Assembly (NCBI RefSeq): GCF_013280595.1
Contig: NZ_JAAATY010000023.1
Location: forward strand, 1-64,000
From: Kibdelosporangium persicum
Lineage (GTDB): Bacteria > Actinomycetota > Actinomycetes > Mycobacteriales > Pseudonocardiaceae
Reading direction: 5' to 3'
Length of the DNA stretch: 64,000 nt
The translations under genes and the position numbers were made by a program. Shown piece after piece: positions 43,389-52,539 of this stretch. The notes beneath the pieces were generated by a model. That model was given only the letters and a program-made list of their open reading frames with translations. It was not told the origin of the DNA and ran no database searches. The first letter of the stretch is position 1; the number at the start of each line of letters is the position of its first letter.

Positions 43389-44246
43389 TTACAGCAGGGA
43401 TTTCAGGAAAGCGAGGCCGTCCGCGGCCAGGTCGTCCTGGCTGGTGGCAAGCGGGCGCCAGATCGACGCGGCCGTGGCGATGCTCGCGTTGTGCGCGGTG
43501 AACGATTCGATACACAGTGGACCGTCGTAACCGGCGTCGTCGAGCGCGGTGAGCATGCCGCGCCAGTCGAGGTGGTCACGGCCGGGGGTGCCACGGTCGT
43601 TGGCACAGACCTGGACGTGCGCGATCCGGCCGGTCGCCGCCCGGATCGCCGCCGGGATGTCGCTCTCCTCGATGTTCTGGTGGTAGAAGTCCAGTGCCAC
43701 CCCGCAGGACGGCAGGCCGGCCAGCGCTTCGAGGGTCTGGTTGACCGTGTTGAGCAGGCTGGTCTCGTACCGGTTGAGCGGTTCGACGGCGACCGTCACG
43801 CCTGCCTGCTTGGCGTGGTCGAGCACGGGGCCGAGGTTCTCCCGCAGCTCGATGATGTCGTGCTTGCGTTCCACGTCGGTCGCCCGCCAGGTCCGGCCGA
43901 CCGACGTGTACGCGGGGCCCGCGACGACCGCGGAGCCGACCCGGGTGGCGACGTCCACACAGGACCGCAGGTAATCCTGTGTGGACGTCACCGTGCCGGG
44001 ATCGGCCCGGACGAGCTCACGCCCTGGTGGCATGACGAGCACCACGGTCGCGGTCAGGCCGAGGTCGTCCAGCAGGGCCTTCGCCGCGTCCGGTGCCCAG
44101 TCGCCCGGGTTCTCCACCGGCATCTCGATCGTGTCGAACCCCCACCCGGCGATCTTCGGCGCGAGCACGCGCAGCGCCTCGTCGTCGAGCGGGGACGTCC
44201 ACACCCACGTGTTCACTCCGATGCTGTGCCGCCTGTTTCCGGACAC
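43389..44246 (-). CDS. Sugar phosphate isomerase/epimerase-like TIM barrel
   Basis: A 285-aa AP-endonuclease-2-type TIM barrel: GVNTWVWTSPLDDEALRVLAPKIAGWGFDTIEMPVE at the start, then AVEPLNRYETSLLNTVNQ with the metal-binding Glu, VALDFYHQNIEE and HVQVCANDRGTPGRDHLDW. These residues fit xylose-isomerase-like or D-psicose/tagatose-3-epimerase-like enzymes that act on keto sugars, which matches the ThuA/dehydrogenase partner. GTG 44246 begins 5 nt after the stop of the sugar-binding protein gene. It probably interconverts a sugar imported by the ABC system. Confidence 0.85.
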   Translation of the reverse strand: MSGNRRHSIGVNTWVWTSPLDDEALRVLAPKIAGWGFDTIEMPVENPGDWAPDAAKALLDDLGLTATVVLVMPPGRELVRADPGTVTSTQDYLRSCVDVATRVGSAVVAGPAYTSVGRTWRATDVERKHDIIELRENLGPVLDHAKQAGVTVAVEPLNRYETSLLNTVNQTLEALAGLPSCGVALDFYHQNIEESDIPAAIRAATGRIAHVQVCANDRGTPGRDHLDWRGMLTALDDAGYDGPLCIESFTAHNASIATAASIWRPLATSQDDLAADGLAFLKSLL

Positions 44247-44251
44247 GGGGC

Positions 44252-45412
44252 CTACTTCCACTTGTCCGGATAGCCGGGCATCTGCTGGCAGCCGCACAAC
44301 GCGTAGTGCAACGGCGGCATGCCCTGGCTGCGGTACTGGTCCAGCGTCTGGTCGGTGATCACCGGCTGGGGCAGGATCCACTCCTGCGGCACCTGCTCGC
44401 CCTTGAGGATCTTCAGCGCCGCGATCACCGGCGTACGCCACTGGTAGGTCGGGTACGTCGGCGCCTGGGCGGTCAGGCCCTCGGTCTTCCACTTGTCCAG
44501 GAACTGCTGCTGGTCCTCGCCGGAGATCGCCGGTGCCTTCTTGCCCGCGTCCTCGAACGCCTCCAGCACCGGGACCGCGGCCGTGCCGTCGTCCATCCAG
44601 ATCCCGTTGATGTCGCCGCGCTGCAGGTAGTCCGACACGATGCTCTTGGCCTTGGCGCCGTCGTTGCCGGTGAACTCGACCCCGGCGACCTGGACGCCCT
44701 TGGCCGCCAGGATCCGCTCGGCCGCGGCCCAGCGGTGCTCCAGCACGTCGACGCCCGGCAGCACACGCAGGGCGAGCACCTTGCCGCCCTGGCCGACCTT
44801 CGAGGCCAGGAACTCCGCGGCGGTCGCGCCGAACGCGTAGCCGCCGATCGGGTGGATGAACGTGACCGGGCACTTGGTGTTCACGCCCCGGTCGAACACG
44901 ATCACCGGAATCCCCTTGGCACAGGCCGCTTCCACGGCGGGGGTGAGGGTCGCGGTGGTGTTCGGCGAGACGATCAGCGCGTGGCAGCCGCCGGAGGTCA
45001 GCTGCTGGATGTCGCTGATCTGCTTGTCGTCCTTGGCTTCCGCGTCCAGCACGGTGAACTTCGAGATCTCCGGGTGCAGGGTGGCCTCGACCTGCATGGT
45101 CTTCCAGCCGACCTGCCGCCACGGGTTGTCGACCGACGCGTTGGAGAAGCAGATCTCGTACGGTCCCGGCTTGGCGTACTTGCCGGTGTCGACCATGGTG
45201 GGGTTCAGCGCCTGCTCCCACGGCTTGTCCGCGGGGCCCTGGGGTGCGGCGTCCCGTAAGGACAGTTGCCGGTCGTGCTCCGCCTGGTCGAAGAACTCCG
45301 ATTTGGTCGCCGACGGCGCCGAGGAGACGGTGGGCGGAGCCTCCGGTAAGTCGGAGGAGCATCCGGTGAGGGCGAGCAGACCGGCGACGCCGACGGTCAT
45401 CAACCGTTTCAC
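44252..45412 (-). CDS. Sugar ABC transporter substrate-binding lipoprotein
   Basis: A 386-aa periplasmic-binding-protein-like lipoprotein. The lipobox LLALTGC puts the lipidated Cys at 18. The fold resembles ribose/galactose-binding proteins: FSNASVDNPWRQVGWKTM, IQQLTSGGCHALIVSPNTTATLTPAVEAACAKGIPVIVFDRG and INGIWMDDGTAAVPVLEAFEDAG. GTG 45412 follows GGAGG and overlaps the permease stop (GTGA). It delivers a sugar to the two permeases. Confidence 0.9.
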   Translation of the reverse strand: MKRLMTVGVAGLLALTGCSSDLPEAPPTVSSAPSATKSEFFDQAEHDRQLSLRDAAPQGPADKPWEQALNPTMVDTGKYAKPGPYEICFSNASVDNPWRQVGWKTMQVEATLHPEISKFTVLDAEAKDDKQISDIQQLTSGGCHALIVSPNTTATLTPAVEAACAKGIPVIVFDRGVNTKCPVTFIHPIGGYAFGATAAEFLASKVGQGGKVLALRVLPGVDVLEHRWAAAERILAAKGVQVAGVEFTGNDGAKAKSIVSDYLQRGDINGIWMDDGTAAVPVLEAFEDAGKKAPAISGEDQQQFLDKWKTEGLTAQAPTYPTYQWRTPVIAALKILKGEQVPQEWILPQPVITDQTLDQYRSQGMPPLHYALCGCQQMPGYPDKWK

Positions 45413-46392
45413 GGTTTTTTCCTCCTCCAGTTGACGGCCGCGTACGCCACGGCCGCGATGATGATCACGCCCTGCACGGTGGACTCCAGCCCACCGGCCA
45501 CACCGAGCAGGTTCAGCAGCGAGAACAGCGACTCCAGGGTCAGCGCGCCCGCCATCGCCGCGACCACGGACCCACGGCCGCCGCCGAGCACCACACCGCC
45601 GAGCACGACCGCGGTGATCACCCGGAACTCCAGGCCGTCGCCGACCTGCGCGGACACCCCGGCGAACCCGCCGAGCAGGATCGCGGCCACCGCCGCCGAC
45701 AGCCCGGAGAGCACGAACGCGAGCGTGCGCAACCGTTCCACCCGGCCACCGCCGAGCCACACCGCGGTTTCGTTGTCGCCGACCGCGAGCAGCGTGCGGC
45801 CGGTCGGGCTGCGCATGAACAACACGGCCAGCACGACGATGACCGCGAGCACCACCACCGACCACGGCAGCTGGCCGATCACCGGGACGCCGTCGATCCC
45901 CTGCCTGCCAACGGTCCGGAACGAGTCGGACAGCGCTCCCCGTGGTGCGCCGCCCGTCCACAGGAACACCGCGCCGTCGAGCACGAGCAGCATGCCCAGC
46001 GTGACGATGAACGACGGCACCAGCAGCCGGGTGGTGATCGCACCGTTGACGAGGCCGACGAACGCGCCGATCCCCAGCATCAGCAACATCACCCACAGCG
46101 TGGCGGACTCGTCACCGTCGATCAGCCGGGCCGCGATCACCACCTCGGCGGTGACCAGCGAGCCGACCGACAGGTCGAACCCGCCGCTGACGATCACGAA
46201 GTACTGGCCGATCGCCAGGATCATCAACGGCGCCGCCCGCTTGAGCAACGCCAGGTATCCCGCTGGTTCCTGGTACGCCGACCCGGCGAAGGCCAGCGCG
46301 ACGAGCAGAACCGCCAGCACCGCGAGCACCGGAATGGTGCTGGAGGCCAGTTTCGGGCGCCGGCTCTGGGACTGGGTCTCGGTCTGGGTCAT
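45409..46392 (-). CDS. Sugar ABC transporter permease (RbsC-like), second subunit
   Basis: A 327-aa membrane protein with about ten helices and the RbsC/BPD_transp_2 marks IGQYFVIVSGGFDLSVGSLVTAEVVIAA and VLGGVVLGGGRGSVVAAMAGALTL. It forms a heterodimeric channel with the neighbouring permease. Both ends overlap neighbours (ATGA upstream, GTGA downstream). Confidence 0.9.
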   Translation of the reverse strand: MTQTETQSQSRRPKLASSTIPVLAVLAVLLVALAFAGSAYQEPAGYLALLKRAAPLMILAIGQYFVIVSGGFDLSVGSLVTAEVVIAARLIDGDESATLWVMLLMLGIGAFVGLVNGAITTRLLVPSFIVTLGMLLVLDGAVFLWTGGAPRGALSDSFRTVGRQGIDGVPVIGQLPWSVVVLAVIVVLAVLFMRSPTGRTLLAVGDNETAVWLGGGRVERLRTLAFVLSGLSAAVAAILLGGFAGVSAQVGDGLEFRVITAVVLGGVVLGGGRGSVVAAMAGALTLESLFSLLNLLGVAGGLESTVQGVIIIAAVAYAAVNWRRKKP

Positions 46393-47390
46393 CGTGCCCT
46401 CCTCGCGAGCTGGCTGCGGGCGTAGAGGGCGACCGCGACGATCAGGACCGCGCCGCGGACCACGTCCTTGAGGAACGGGGTCACGCCGAGGTCGTCGAAG
46501 ATCGTGTCGAGGGTGGCCAGGATCAGCACACCGCCGATGGTTCCGGCGACACCGCCGCGGCCGCCGGACAGCAGCGTGCCGCCGAGCACCACGGCCGCGA
46601 TCGACTCCAGGTCGTAGCCGGCGTCCGTGCCGACGTAGGGAGCGCCCGAGCCCAGCCTGCTGACCAGGAACAACGCCGCGAGCCCGGCCATCACCGAGCA
46701 CAGCACGTGCATCGTCACGATGGTGCGGCCGGTCCTGATCCCGGACAGCCTGGCCACTTCCTCGTCGCCGCCGACCGCGTAGACGTGGTAGCCGCCCTTG
46801 GTCCTGGTGAGGTACCACCACACGATCACCGCGAGGACCAACATGACCACTGTGGACACCGGGATCGGCCCGATCCGGTCGTAGCCCAGGTGCTGGAAAC
46901 CACGCGGCACCGACCCGGCCGGACCGGTGTAGGTGTTCTCCAGGTAGCCCCGGATGATCAGCGCGACGCCGAGGGTGGCGATGAAGGCGTTCACCTTCAG
47001 CGCGGTGATCACCAGGCCGTTCACCAGGCCGACGACCGCGGCGAACCCGATGGTCAGCAGGACCGCGGGCACGATCATGCCCGGATCGCCCGCCATGGTC
47101 TCGGCCGCGATCAGTGAGCACAGGCCGATCAGGTAGGCCACCGAGAGGTCGAGGGAACCGGTCAGGATCACCATGGTCTGGCCGATCGCCACCAGGCCGA
47201 GCACGGTGCCGCGGGTGAGGATGTTGAGGATGCCGCCGTGGTCGAGCAGCACCCCGCCCCGCATCCCGACCAGGACACTGCCGGCGACGAGGAGAACGAC
47301 GAGTGCGATGTAGACGGACATGGTCGGCGTGAGCCGGAACTTGCGCGTTCCGTGGCGCCGCACGGGTTGCCTCGTCGCCGTCGCCGTCAT
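46389..47390 (-). CDS. Sugar ABC transporter permease (RbsC-like), first subunit
   Basis: A 333-aa membrane protein. Its marks are VAIGQTMVILTGSLDLSVAYLIGLCSLIAAE, NAFIATLGVALIIRGYLENTYTGP and VLGGTLLSGGRGGVAGTIGGVLIL. It is paralogous to the next permease, so the importer has two different channel subunits. It overlaps the ATPase stop and the next start by ATGA. Confidence 0.9.
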   Translation of the reverse strand: MTATATRQPVRRHGTRKFRLTPTMSVYIALVVLLVAGSVLVGMRGGVLLDHGGILNILTRGTVLGLVAIGQTMVILTGSLDLSVAYLIGLCSLIAAETMAGDPGMIVPAVLLTIGFAAVVGLVNGLVITALKVNAFIATLGVALIIRGYLENTYTGPAGSVPRGFQHLGYDRIGPIPVSTVVMLVLAVIVWWYLTRTKGGYHVYAVGGDEEVARLSGIRTGRTIVTMHVLCSVMAGLAALFLVSRLGSGAPYVGTDAGYDLESIAAVVLGGTLLSGGRGGVAGTIGGVLILATLDTIFDDLGVTPFLKDVVRGAVLIVAVALYARSQLARRAR

Positions 47391-48847
47391 GCCTGACCTC
47401 CGGTCGCGAGCGACATCACGGCTTCCTCGGACGAGCCGGCGGGTAACTCGCCCGCCAGCCGTCCGTCGTGCATGACCAGGATCCGGTCGCTCATGCCGAT
47501 CAGCTCCGGCAGTTCGCTGGAGATCATCAGGATCGCCACGCCGCTGTCGGCGAGCTCGCGCAGCAGCTCGTAGACGGTCTTCTTCGCGCCGACGTCGATG
47601 CCGCGGGTCGGCTCGTCGGCGACCAGGACCTTGGGGTTGACCGCGAGCCACTTGGCCAGCACGACTTTCTGCTGGTTGCCGCCGGAGAGGTACCGCACCT
47701 CCTGGTCGGTGCCCCTGGACACCAGCCGGACCGACCGCAGCAGCCGCTCGACGTCGATCCTTCGCCGGCCGAAGGCCGCGTTGCGCACCAGCATGGTGTT
47801 ATCGTGAACACTCTGTCGCAGGGCGAGCCCTTCCCCTTTGCGATCCTCGGTGACGTGCGCGATCCCGTGCCGGATCGCCGCGCGCGGGGACCGGACGCGC
47901 ACCGGTTGACCGTCCACTTCGAACTCGCCGGTGGTCAGCGGGTCGACTCCGCAGAGGGCGCGGGCCACCGCGGACCGGCCCGCGCCCTGCAGACCGGCCA
48001 GCCCGACGATCTCACCGGCGGAGAGTTCGAGCGAGATGTCGTGCAGCCGGCTGTTGCCGCCGCCCCGGACCGCCAGCCGGACCGTGCCACGGGTTTTCGC
48101 GCGGTCCGGGAACATGGTGTCCAGCGGGCGGCCGACCATGGCCCGGACCACCTGGTCCTGGGTGATCTGGTTCGTCCGCGTCGAGGTGACGAGGGTGCCG
48201 TCCTTCAGCACGGTGATGCGTTGACTGAGATCGAAGACCTCGCGCATGCGGTGCGACACGTACAGCACGGCGATGCCACTGGATCGCAACCGGTCCACGA
48301 GGTCGTACAGCAACTCGACCTCGTGGTCGGCCAATGCCGCTGTCGGCTCGTCCATCGCGATCACGCGGGCGTCCATCGACAGTGCCTTGACGATCTCGAC
48401 GACCTGTTGCTGTGCCACGGGTAACCGGCGGACCTGGGTGCGTGGCGCGATGCCGTGCTCGCCCAGCCGGTCGAGCAGGTCCGCGGTGTCGGCTTCCATC
48501 CGCCTGCGGTCCACCTGGCCCCGCCGGACCGGTTCCCGGCCGAGGTGGACGTTCTCCGCGACGCTCCGGTCGGGCAGCAGCGTCAGCTCCTGGTGCACGA
48601 TGGCGATCCCGGCCCGTTGCGCGTCGCGCGGTGACGCGAAGGACACCTCTTGTCCATTGAGGACGATGGAGCCGGTGTCCGGCCGGTGTGCCCCGGCCAG
48701 TACCTTCATCAGGGTGGACTTGCCCGCGCCGTTCTCGCCGACGAGGGCGTGCACCTCGCCGCCGTGCAGGTCGAGGTCGACGTCCTTGAGCACGGTGACA
48801 CCGAGGAACTGCTTGCTGATCCCGCTCATCCGGACGATCGGTGCCAT
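47387..48847 (-). CDS. Sugar ABC transporter ATP-binding protein (RbsA/MglA-like, two domains)
   Basis: A 486-aa tandem ATPase. Domain 1 has Walker A GENGAGKST near 38-46, Q-loop IVHQELTLL and Walker B VIAMDEPTAAL. Its signature region reads LPVAQQQVVE in place of the canonical LSGGQ, as is usual in this family. Domain 2 has a degenerate P-loop GLQGAGRSA and a good signature YLSGGNQQKVVLAKWL with VLVADEPTRGIDVGAK. It is the first gene of the six-gene sugar operon; a promoter candidate lies 72-101 bp upstream. Confidence 0.92.
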   Translation of the reverse strand: MAPIVRMSGISKQFLGVTVLKDVDLDLHGGEVHALVGENGAGKSTLMKVLAGAHRPDTGSIVLNGQEVSFASPRDAQRAGIAIVHQELTLLPDRSVAENVHLGREPVRRGQVDRRRMEADTADLLDRLGEHGIAPRTQVRRLPVAQQQVVEIVKALSMDARVIAMDEPTAALADHEVELLYDLVDRLRSSGIAVLYVSHRMREVFDLSQRITVLKDGTLVTSTRTNQITQDQVVRAMVGRPLDTMFPDRAKTRGTVRLAVRGGGNSRLHDISLELSAGEIVGLAGLQGAGRSAVARALCGVDPLTTGEFEVDGQPVRVRSPRAAIRHGIAHVTEDRKGEGLALRQSVHDNTMLVRNAAFGRRRIDVERLLRSVRLVSRGTDQEVRYLSGGNQQKVVLAKWLAVNPKVLVADEPTRGIDVGAKKTVYELLRELADSGVAILMISSELPELIGMSDRILVMHDGRLAGELPAGSSEEAVMSLATGGQA

Positions 48848-48918
48848 GCCCCACCCCAGTCCCCGGCCAACTGCCCGACAGGCCTCAGACTGTGAGGCCG
48901 CTCACAGTCATGATCGAG

Positions 48919-48948
48919 AACTTAATGGAGCACTTACGTCGCCGTCAA
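48919..48948 (-). promoter_or_regulatory. Candidate promoter of the sugar ABC/ThuA operon
   Basis: On the minus strand TTGACG (48943-48948) and TAAGTT (48919-48924) are spaced by 18 bp. The 312-bp gap 48848-49159 holds this and no gene. GTGAGC-rich sequence near 48895-48905 might be part of an operator, but no clear palindrome was found. Confidence 0.4.
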
Positions 48949-49159
48949 ACAAAAGTTCGGTCGTATCAGGCAAAACTGCTCAAAGTCCCTCGAATGCAGT
49001 AGCCGTCGCCGAGCTGCGCGTAGCCGAATTCTCCGGACGGCCACCCGGGCGGAGGCAACCGGTACGGCGCCCGGAGCGAGTGTTTGTGTGTTGTTAGTGG
49101 CGTGTGGTCAGGTGGCGGACGCTTGATGTGACTGGGCACAAGGGGTTGGGGAGGTACCC

Positions 49160-52144
49160 GTGGAGTTTCAACTGCTGGGGCCGGTCCGGGCGTGGAACGA
49201 CGGCAGGCCGATCGACCTGGGGGTACGCAAGCAGCGCTTCGTGCTGGCGATGATGTTGCTCGACGCGAACAAACTGGTGCCGGCGCAACGGCTGGTCGAG
49301 CTGACGTGGCCGGAGGAGGCGCCGCGCAGCGCCCGAGGCGTCATCCACACGCATATCAGCAGGTTGCGGTCGGTGCTCAACGCCGCGGACGCCGAGCGGC
49401 ACGGCGTCGCGTTGATCAGCAACGGGCCGGGGTACATGCTCCGGTGCGACCCGAAGCGCATCGACGTCAACAAGTTCATGGAGCTGTGCGCCGAGGCGCG
49501 CGGCAGCGCCGACGACGAGACCCGCATCCGGATCCTGGACGAAGCACTGGCGCTCTGGGAGGGCCCGGCGCTCGCGTCGGTCGCCGCCGAGGAGGTCCGG
49601 ACCCGGCTGACCCGGCACCTCGACGAGGCCCGGCTGCTGGCCATGGAGCAACGGATCGACGCGCACCTGCGGCTGGGACGGCACGCCGAAGTGATCCACG
49701 AGCTCACCGAACTCGAGGCACAGCACCCGTACCGCCAGCAGATCGTGGCCCAGTTGATGCTCGCCCTGCACCGCAGCGACCGTGGGCCGGACGCGCTGAC
49801 CGCCTACCAGAAGCTGTACCACCGGCTTGACAACGAACTCGGGGTGGAACCGGCGCCCGCGTTGCGCGACCTGCAGACCCGCATCCTTCGTGACGACCCG
49901 TCGCTGAACCTCAACCCGAAGGAGAAGCTCAAGGCCGGACCCCGCCAGCTGCCGCCGGACGTGGACCACTACACCGGCCGGGCGCGGTACATCGAGCAGA
50001 TCTGTGAGCTGCTCACCCCGCAGCCGGGCGGCGTGCTGCCGGTCGTCGCGATCACCGGCAAACCGGGACTGGGCAAGACCGCGCTGGCGGTACGGGCCGG
50101 GCGCAGGCTCGTCGCCGAGTTCCCGGACGGCCAGTTGTTCATCGACCTGCAGGGCAACGGCCCACGCCCCCGGGACCCGAGCGAGGTACTGGCCCGGTTC
50201 CTGCGCGACCTCGGCGTCGACGGTGCCGACGTGCCGACCACTCTGGAAGAACGGGTCGGGCTGTTCCGCGACCGCACCGCGGGCAGGCGGATTCTCGTCG
50301 TCCTGGACAACGCGGCCACCGAACAACAGGTGCGGCCGCTGATCCCCGGCAACTCCGAATGCGCGGTGCTGATCACCAGCAGACGCCGGCTGACCGGCCT
50401 GGACATGCGCCAACTCGTCGACCTGGACGTGCTGGACCAGGCCGACGCGCTGGCGTTGCTGCGCGACCTGATCGGCGAGGACCGGCTGGCGAGCGCGGAC
50501 GCCAGCGCGCGCCGGATCGCCGACCTGTGCGGCGGCCTGCCGCTGGCCCTGCGGATCGTCGGCACCAAACTGCGGTCCCGGCCGCACCTGACCGTCGAGA
50601 CGCTGGCCGAACGCCTGGAGGACGAACGGACCCGGCTGGACGAGCTGGTCGGCGGCGACCGGGAGATCCGTGCCAGCTTCCTGCTCAGCTACGACAGCCT
50701 GGACGCCGAACACCAGCGGGCGTTCCGGCTGCTGGCGTTGATGCCGGACAACGGGCTGCCGCCGTGGGCGGTCGCGGCCGTGCTCGGCGTGGACCACCGG
50801 ACCTCGGAACGGCTGGTGGAGGACCTCGTCGACGTCAACCTGGTCGAGGCCGTGCCCGGCCGCTACCGGTTCCACGACCTGATCCGGTTGTACGCCCAGG
50901 AGAAACTGGCGGCCGACCAGGAACGGGACGCCGCGCGCACCAGGATCGTCAACGCCTACCTGTACCTGGGCAAACGCGCCGACGCGTTGCTGGAGTTCGG
51001 TGGGCTGTACCAGTTCGAGCCGCCACCGTTCACGCCGGACACGCCCGGTGTCCTCGCCGAGATCGACCGGGGCCCGGCCGCCTGGCTGGACCAGGAGTAC
51101 CCGGCGATCCTCGAGGCCATCGAGTACGCCGCCGCCCACGGCCAGGACGAACTGACCTGCCGGCTGTCCGCGACGGTCGCGGCCTTCTTCGAACTGCGGG
51201 CACAGTGGGCCGACCTGAAGCGCGTGGCCGAGCTGAGCCTGGCCGCGGCCGAACGCTTCTCCAGTCCTTATTGGACGGCGTACGCGCTGTTCGCGGCCGG
51301 TCTCGCGGCCAGGGAGACCAGGGACTTCCGCCGGGCCGAGGAGTCGTTCCGGGCGGGGTTGAAGATCCTGCCGCAGGCCGACGACCCCTTGCTGGAGGTC
51401 GTCACGCTGCTGTCGGTCGGTGTGGCCGAACGGTTGCAGGGCCGGTGGGACGAGGCCGCCAAGTACTTCGACGGGTGCCTGTCCGTGCTCGACGCACTCG
51501 ACAAACCCCGCTGGCGGGCCTACACACTGCGGGAATCCGGCGTGCTCGACCGGTATCGCGGCAACTGGGAACGGGCCGAGCAGCGGTTGCTCGCGGCGGT
51601 CGACACCTTCGAGCGGCTGGGCGACCAGCGCTGGATCGGGGCGTCCCTGCGGGAACTCGGGATCGTCCGCCGTCACGTCGGCGATCTCACCGGCTCGCTG
51701 GAGATCCTGATCAGGAGCCGTGACGAGCTGCGTGCCGCCGGCGACCCGCGGCGCGAAGGCGCGGCCCTGCGCTGCCTGGCCGAGACGCACCGCGCGGTCG
51801 GATCGCTCGACGAAGCACGCGCGTGTGCCGAGCGTGGCCTCGATGTCCTTGAGCTGACACTGGATTCGCACGGTCTCGCGTGCACCCGGATCGTGCTCGC
51901 GGACGTCCTGATCGACCTCGGTGACCTGGACGGTGCCCGTGCGCAGCTCGACAAGGGCCTTCAGGCGCTCAGTGTCAGCCGCGACCCGAGGTGGCACGGC
52001 AAAGCCCTGATCACCCAAGGCCGGTACCTGGCGGCCACCGGCGACACCACCGGCGCCGAGGCGGCCTGGGACACCGCACATCGGTTGTTGTCCGGCGTCG
52101 GTGCGGTCGAGGCCAGGCAGGTCAGCGAGTTGCTTGGTCGTTAG
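49160..52144 (+). CDS. AfsR-like regulator: wHTH, BTAD, NB-ARC, TPR
   Basis: A 994-aa regulator with the AfsR layout: winged helix (about 1-95: FQLLGPVRAWNDGRPIDLGVRKQRFVLAMMLLDANK), BTAD (98-245), NB-ARC ATPase (about 270-560, with P-loop ITGKPGLGKTAL near 298, RILVVLDNA Walker B and GGLPLAL) and C-terminal TPR-like repeats (about 640-990). AfsR proteins activate secondary metabolism after phosphorylation or ATP binding. GTG 49160 follows GGGGAGGT. It faces the STM4011-4015-type operon and overlaps its last gene by 4 bp tail to tail. Whether it controls that operon or the divergent sugar operon is open. Confidence 0.9.
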   Translation: MEFQLLGPVRAWNDGRPIDLGVRKQRFVLAMMLLDANKLVPAQRLVELTWPEEAPRSARGVIHTHISRLRSVLNAADAERHGVALISNGPGYMLRCDPKRIDVNKFMELCAEARGSADDETRIRILDEALALWEGPALASVAAEEVRTRLTRHLDEARLLAMEQRIDAHLRLGRHAEVIHELTELEAQHPYRQQIVAQLMLALHRSDRGPDALTAYQKLYHRLDNELGVEPAPALRDLQTRILRDDPSLNLNPKEKLKAGPRQLPPDVDHYTGRARYIEQICELLTPQPGGVLPVVAITGKPGLGKTALAVRAGRRLVAEFPDGQLFIDLQGNGPRPRDPSEVLARFLRDLGVDGADVPTTLEERVGLFRDRTAGRRILVVLDNAATEQQVRPLIPGNSECAVLITSRRRLTGLDMRQLVDLDVLDQADALALLRDLIGEDRLASADASARRIADLCGGLPLALRIVGTKLRSRPHLTVETLAERLEDERTRLDELVGGDREIRASFLLSYDSLDAEHQRAFRLLALMPDNGLPPWAVAAVLGVDHRTSERLVEDLVDVNLVEAVPGRYRFHDLIRLYAQEKLAADQERDAARTRIVNAYLYLGKRADALLEFGGLYQFEPPPFTPDTPGVLAEIDRGPAAWLDQEYPAILEAIEYAAAHGQDELTCRLSATVAAFFELRAQWADLKRVAELSLAAAERFSSPYWTAYALFAAGLAARETRDFRRAEESFRAGLKILPQADDPLLEVVTLLSVGVAERLQGRWDEAAKYFDGCLSVLDALDKPRWRAYTLRESGVLDRYRGNWERAEQRLLAAVDTFERLGDQRWIGASLRELGIVRRHVGDLTGSLEILIRSRDELRAAGDPRREGAALRCLAETHRAVGSLDEARACAERGLDVLELTLDSHGLACTRIVLADVLIDLGDLDGARAQLDKGLQALSVSRDPRWHGKALITQGRYLAATGDTTGAEAAWDTAHRLLSGVGAVEARQVSELLGR

Positions 52145-52539
52145 TGCCGCTGCGGCGGTTGCGGGTGCCATCCCTGGTGCGGCGCTTGCTGGTAGTAGGG
52201 ATGAGGCTGCTGCGGGCCTTGCGGACCGGGCTGGGCCGGCGCCGCCTGGGCGGTCGCGCGGTTACGCAGGCCGATCCGCAGGTTCTGGGCGCCGATGACG
52301 ATGACCAGCAGCCCGAACCCGATGCCGATGACACCGCCGACCGTCTCCGAGGTCCTGGTCTCCGCGAGACTGTCCTCGGAGACGACTGTGCCGCTCCGGT
52401 TCTCCCGGACGCAGACCTGGCCTTCGCTCATCGTCTCGCCGCCGCAGTCGACCTTGTCGTCGAGCAGGGCGAACGTGGCGGAGACGATGAAGAGCACGCC
52501 GAGCGCCATTCCCGCGCACGACCAGACGATTCGCTTCAC
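52141..52539 (-). CDS. Small two-helix membrane protein at the end of the radical SAM operon
   Basis: A 132-aa protein. The first helix is at about 4-26 (IVWSCAGMALGVLFIVSATFALL), a short Cys-containing loop follows (about 27-65, with CGG and VCV), the second helix is at 68-90 (VGGVIGIGFGLLVIVIGAQNL), and the tail is Pro/Gln/Tyr-rich and cytoplasmic. No family is recognised. The start GTG 52539 overlaps the stop of the radical SAM gene (GTGA), which makes it the sixth gene of the operon and a possible membrane partner. It overlaps the convergent AfsR-like gene by 4 bp. Confidence 0.65.
   Translation of the reverse strand: MKRIVWSCAGMALGVLFIVSATFALLDDKVDCGGETMSEGQVCVRENRSGTVVSEDSLAETRTSETVGGVIGIGFGLLVIVIGAQNLRIGLRNRATAQAAPAQPGPQGPQQPHPYYQQAPHQGWHPQPPQRH

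Noticed and set aside
49094-52171. 1025-codon open frame antisense to the AfsR-like gene
   Set aside because: Shadow frame: composition is dominated by Arg, Gln, Val and Gly, and it matches nothing.
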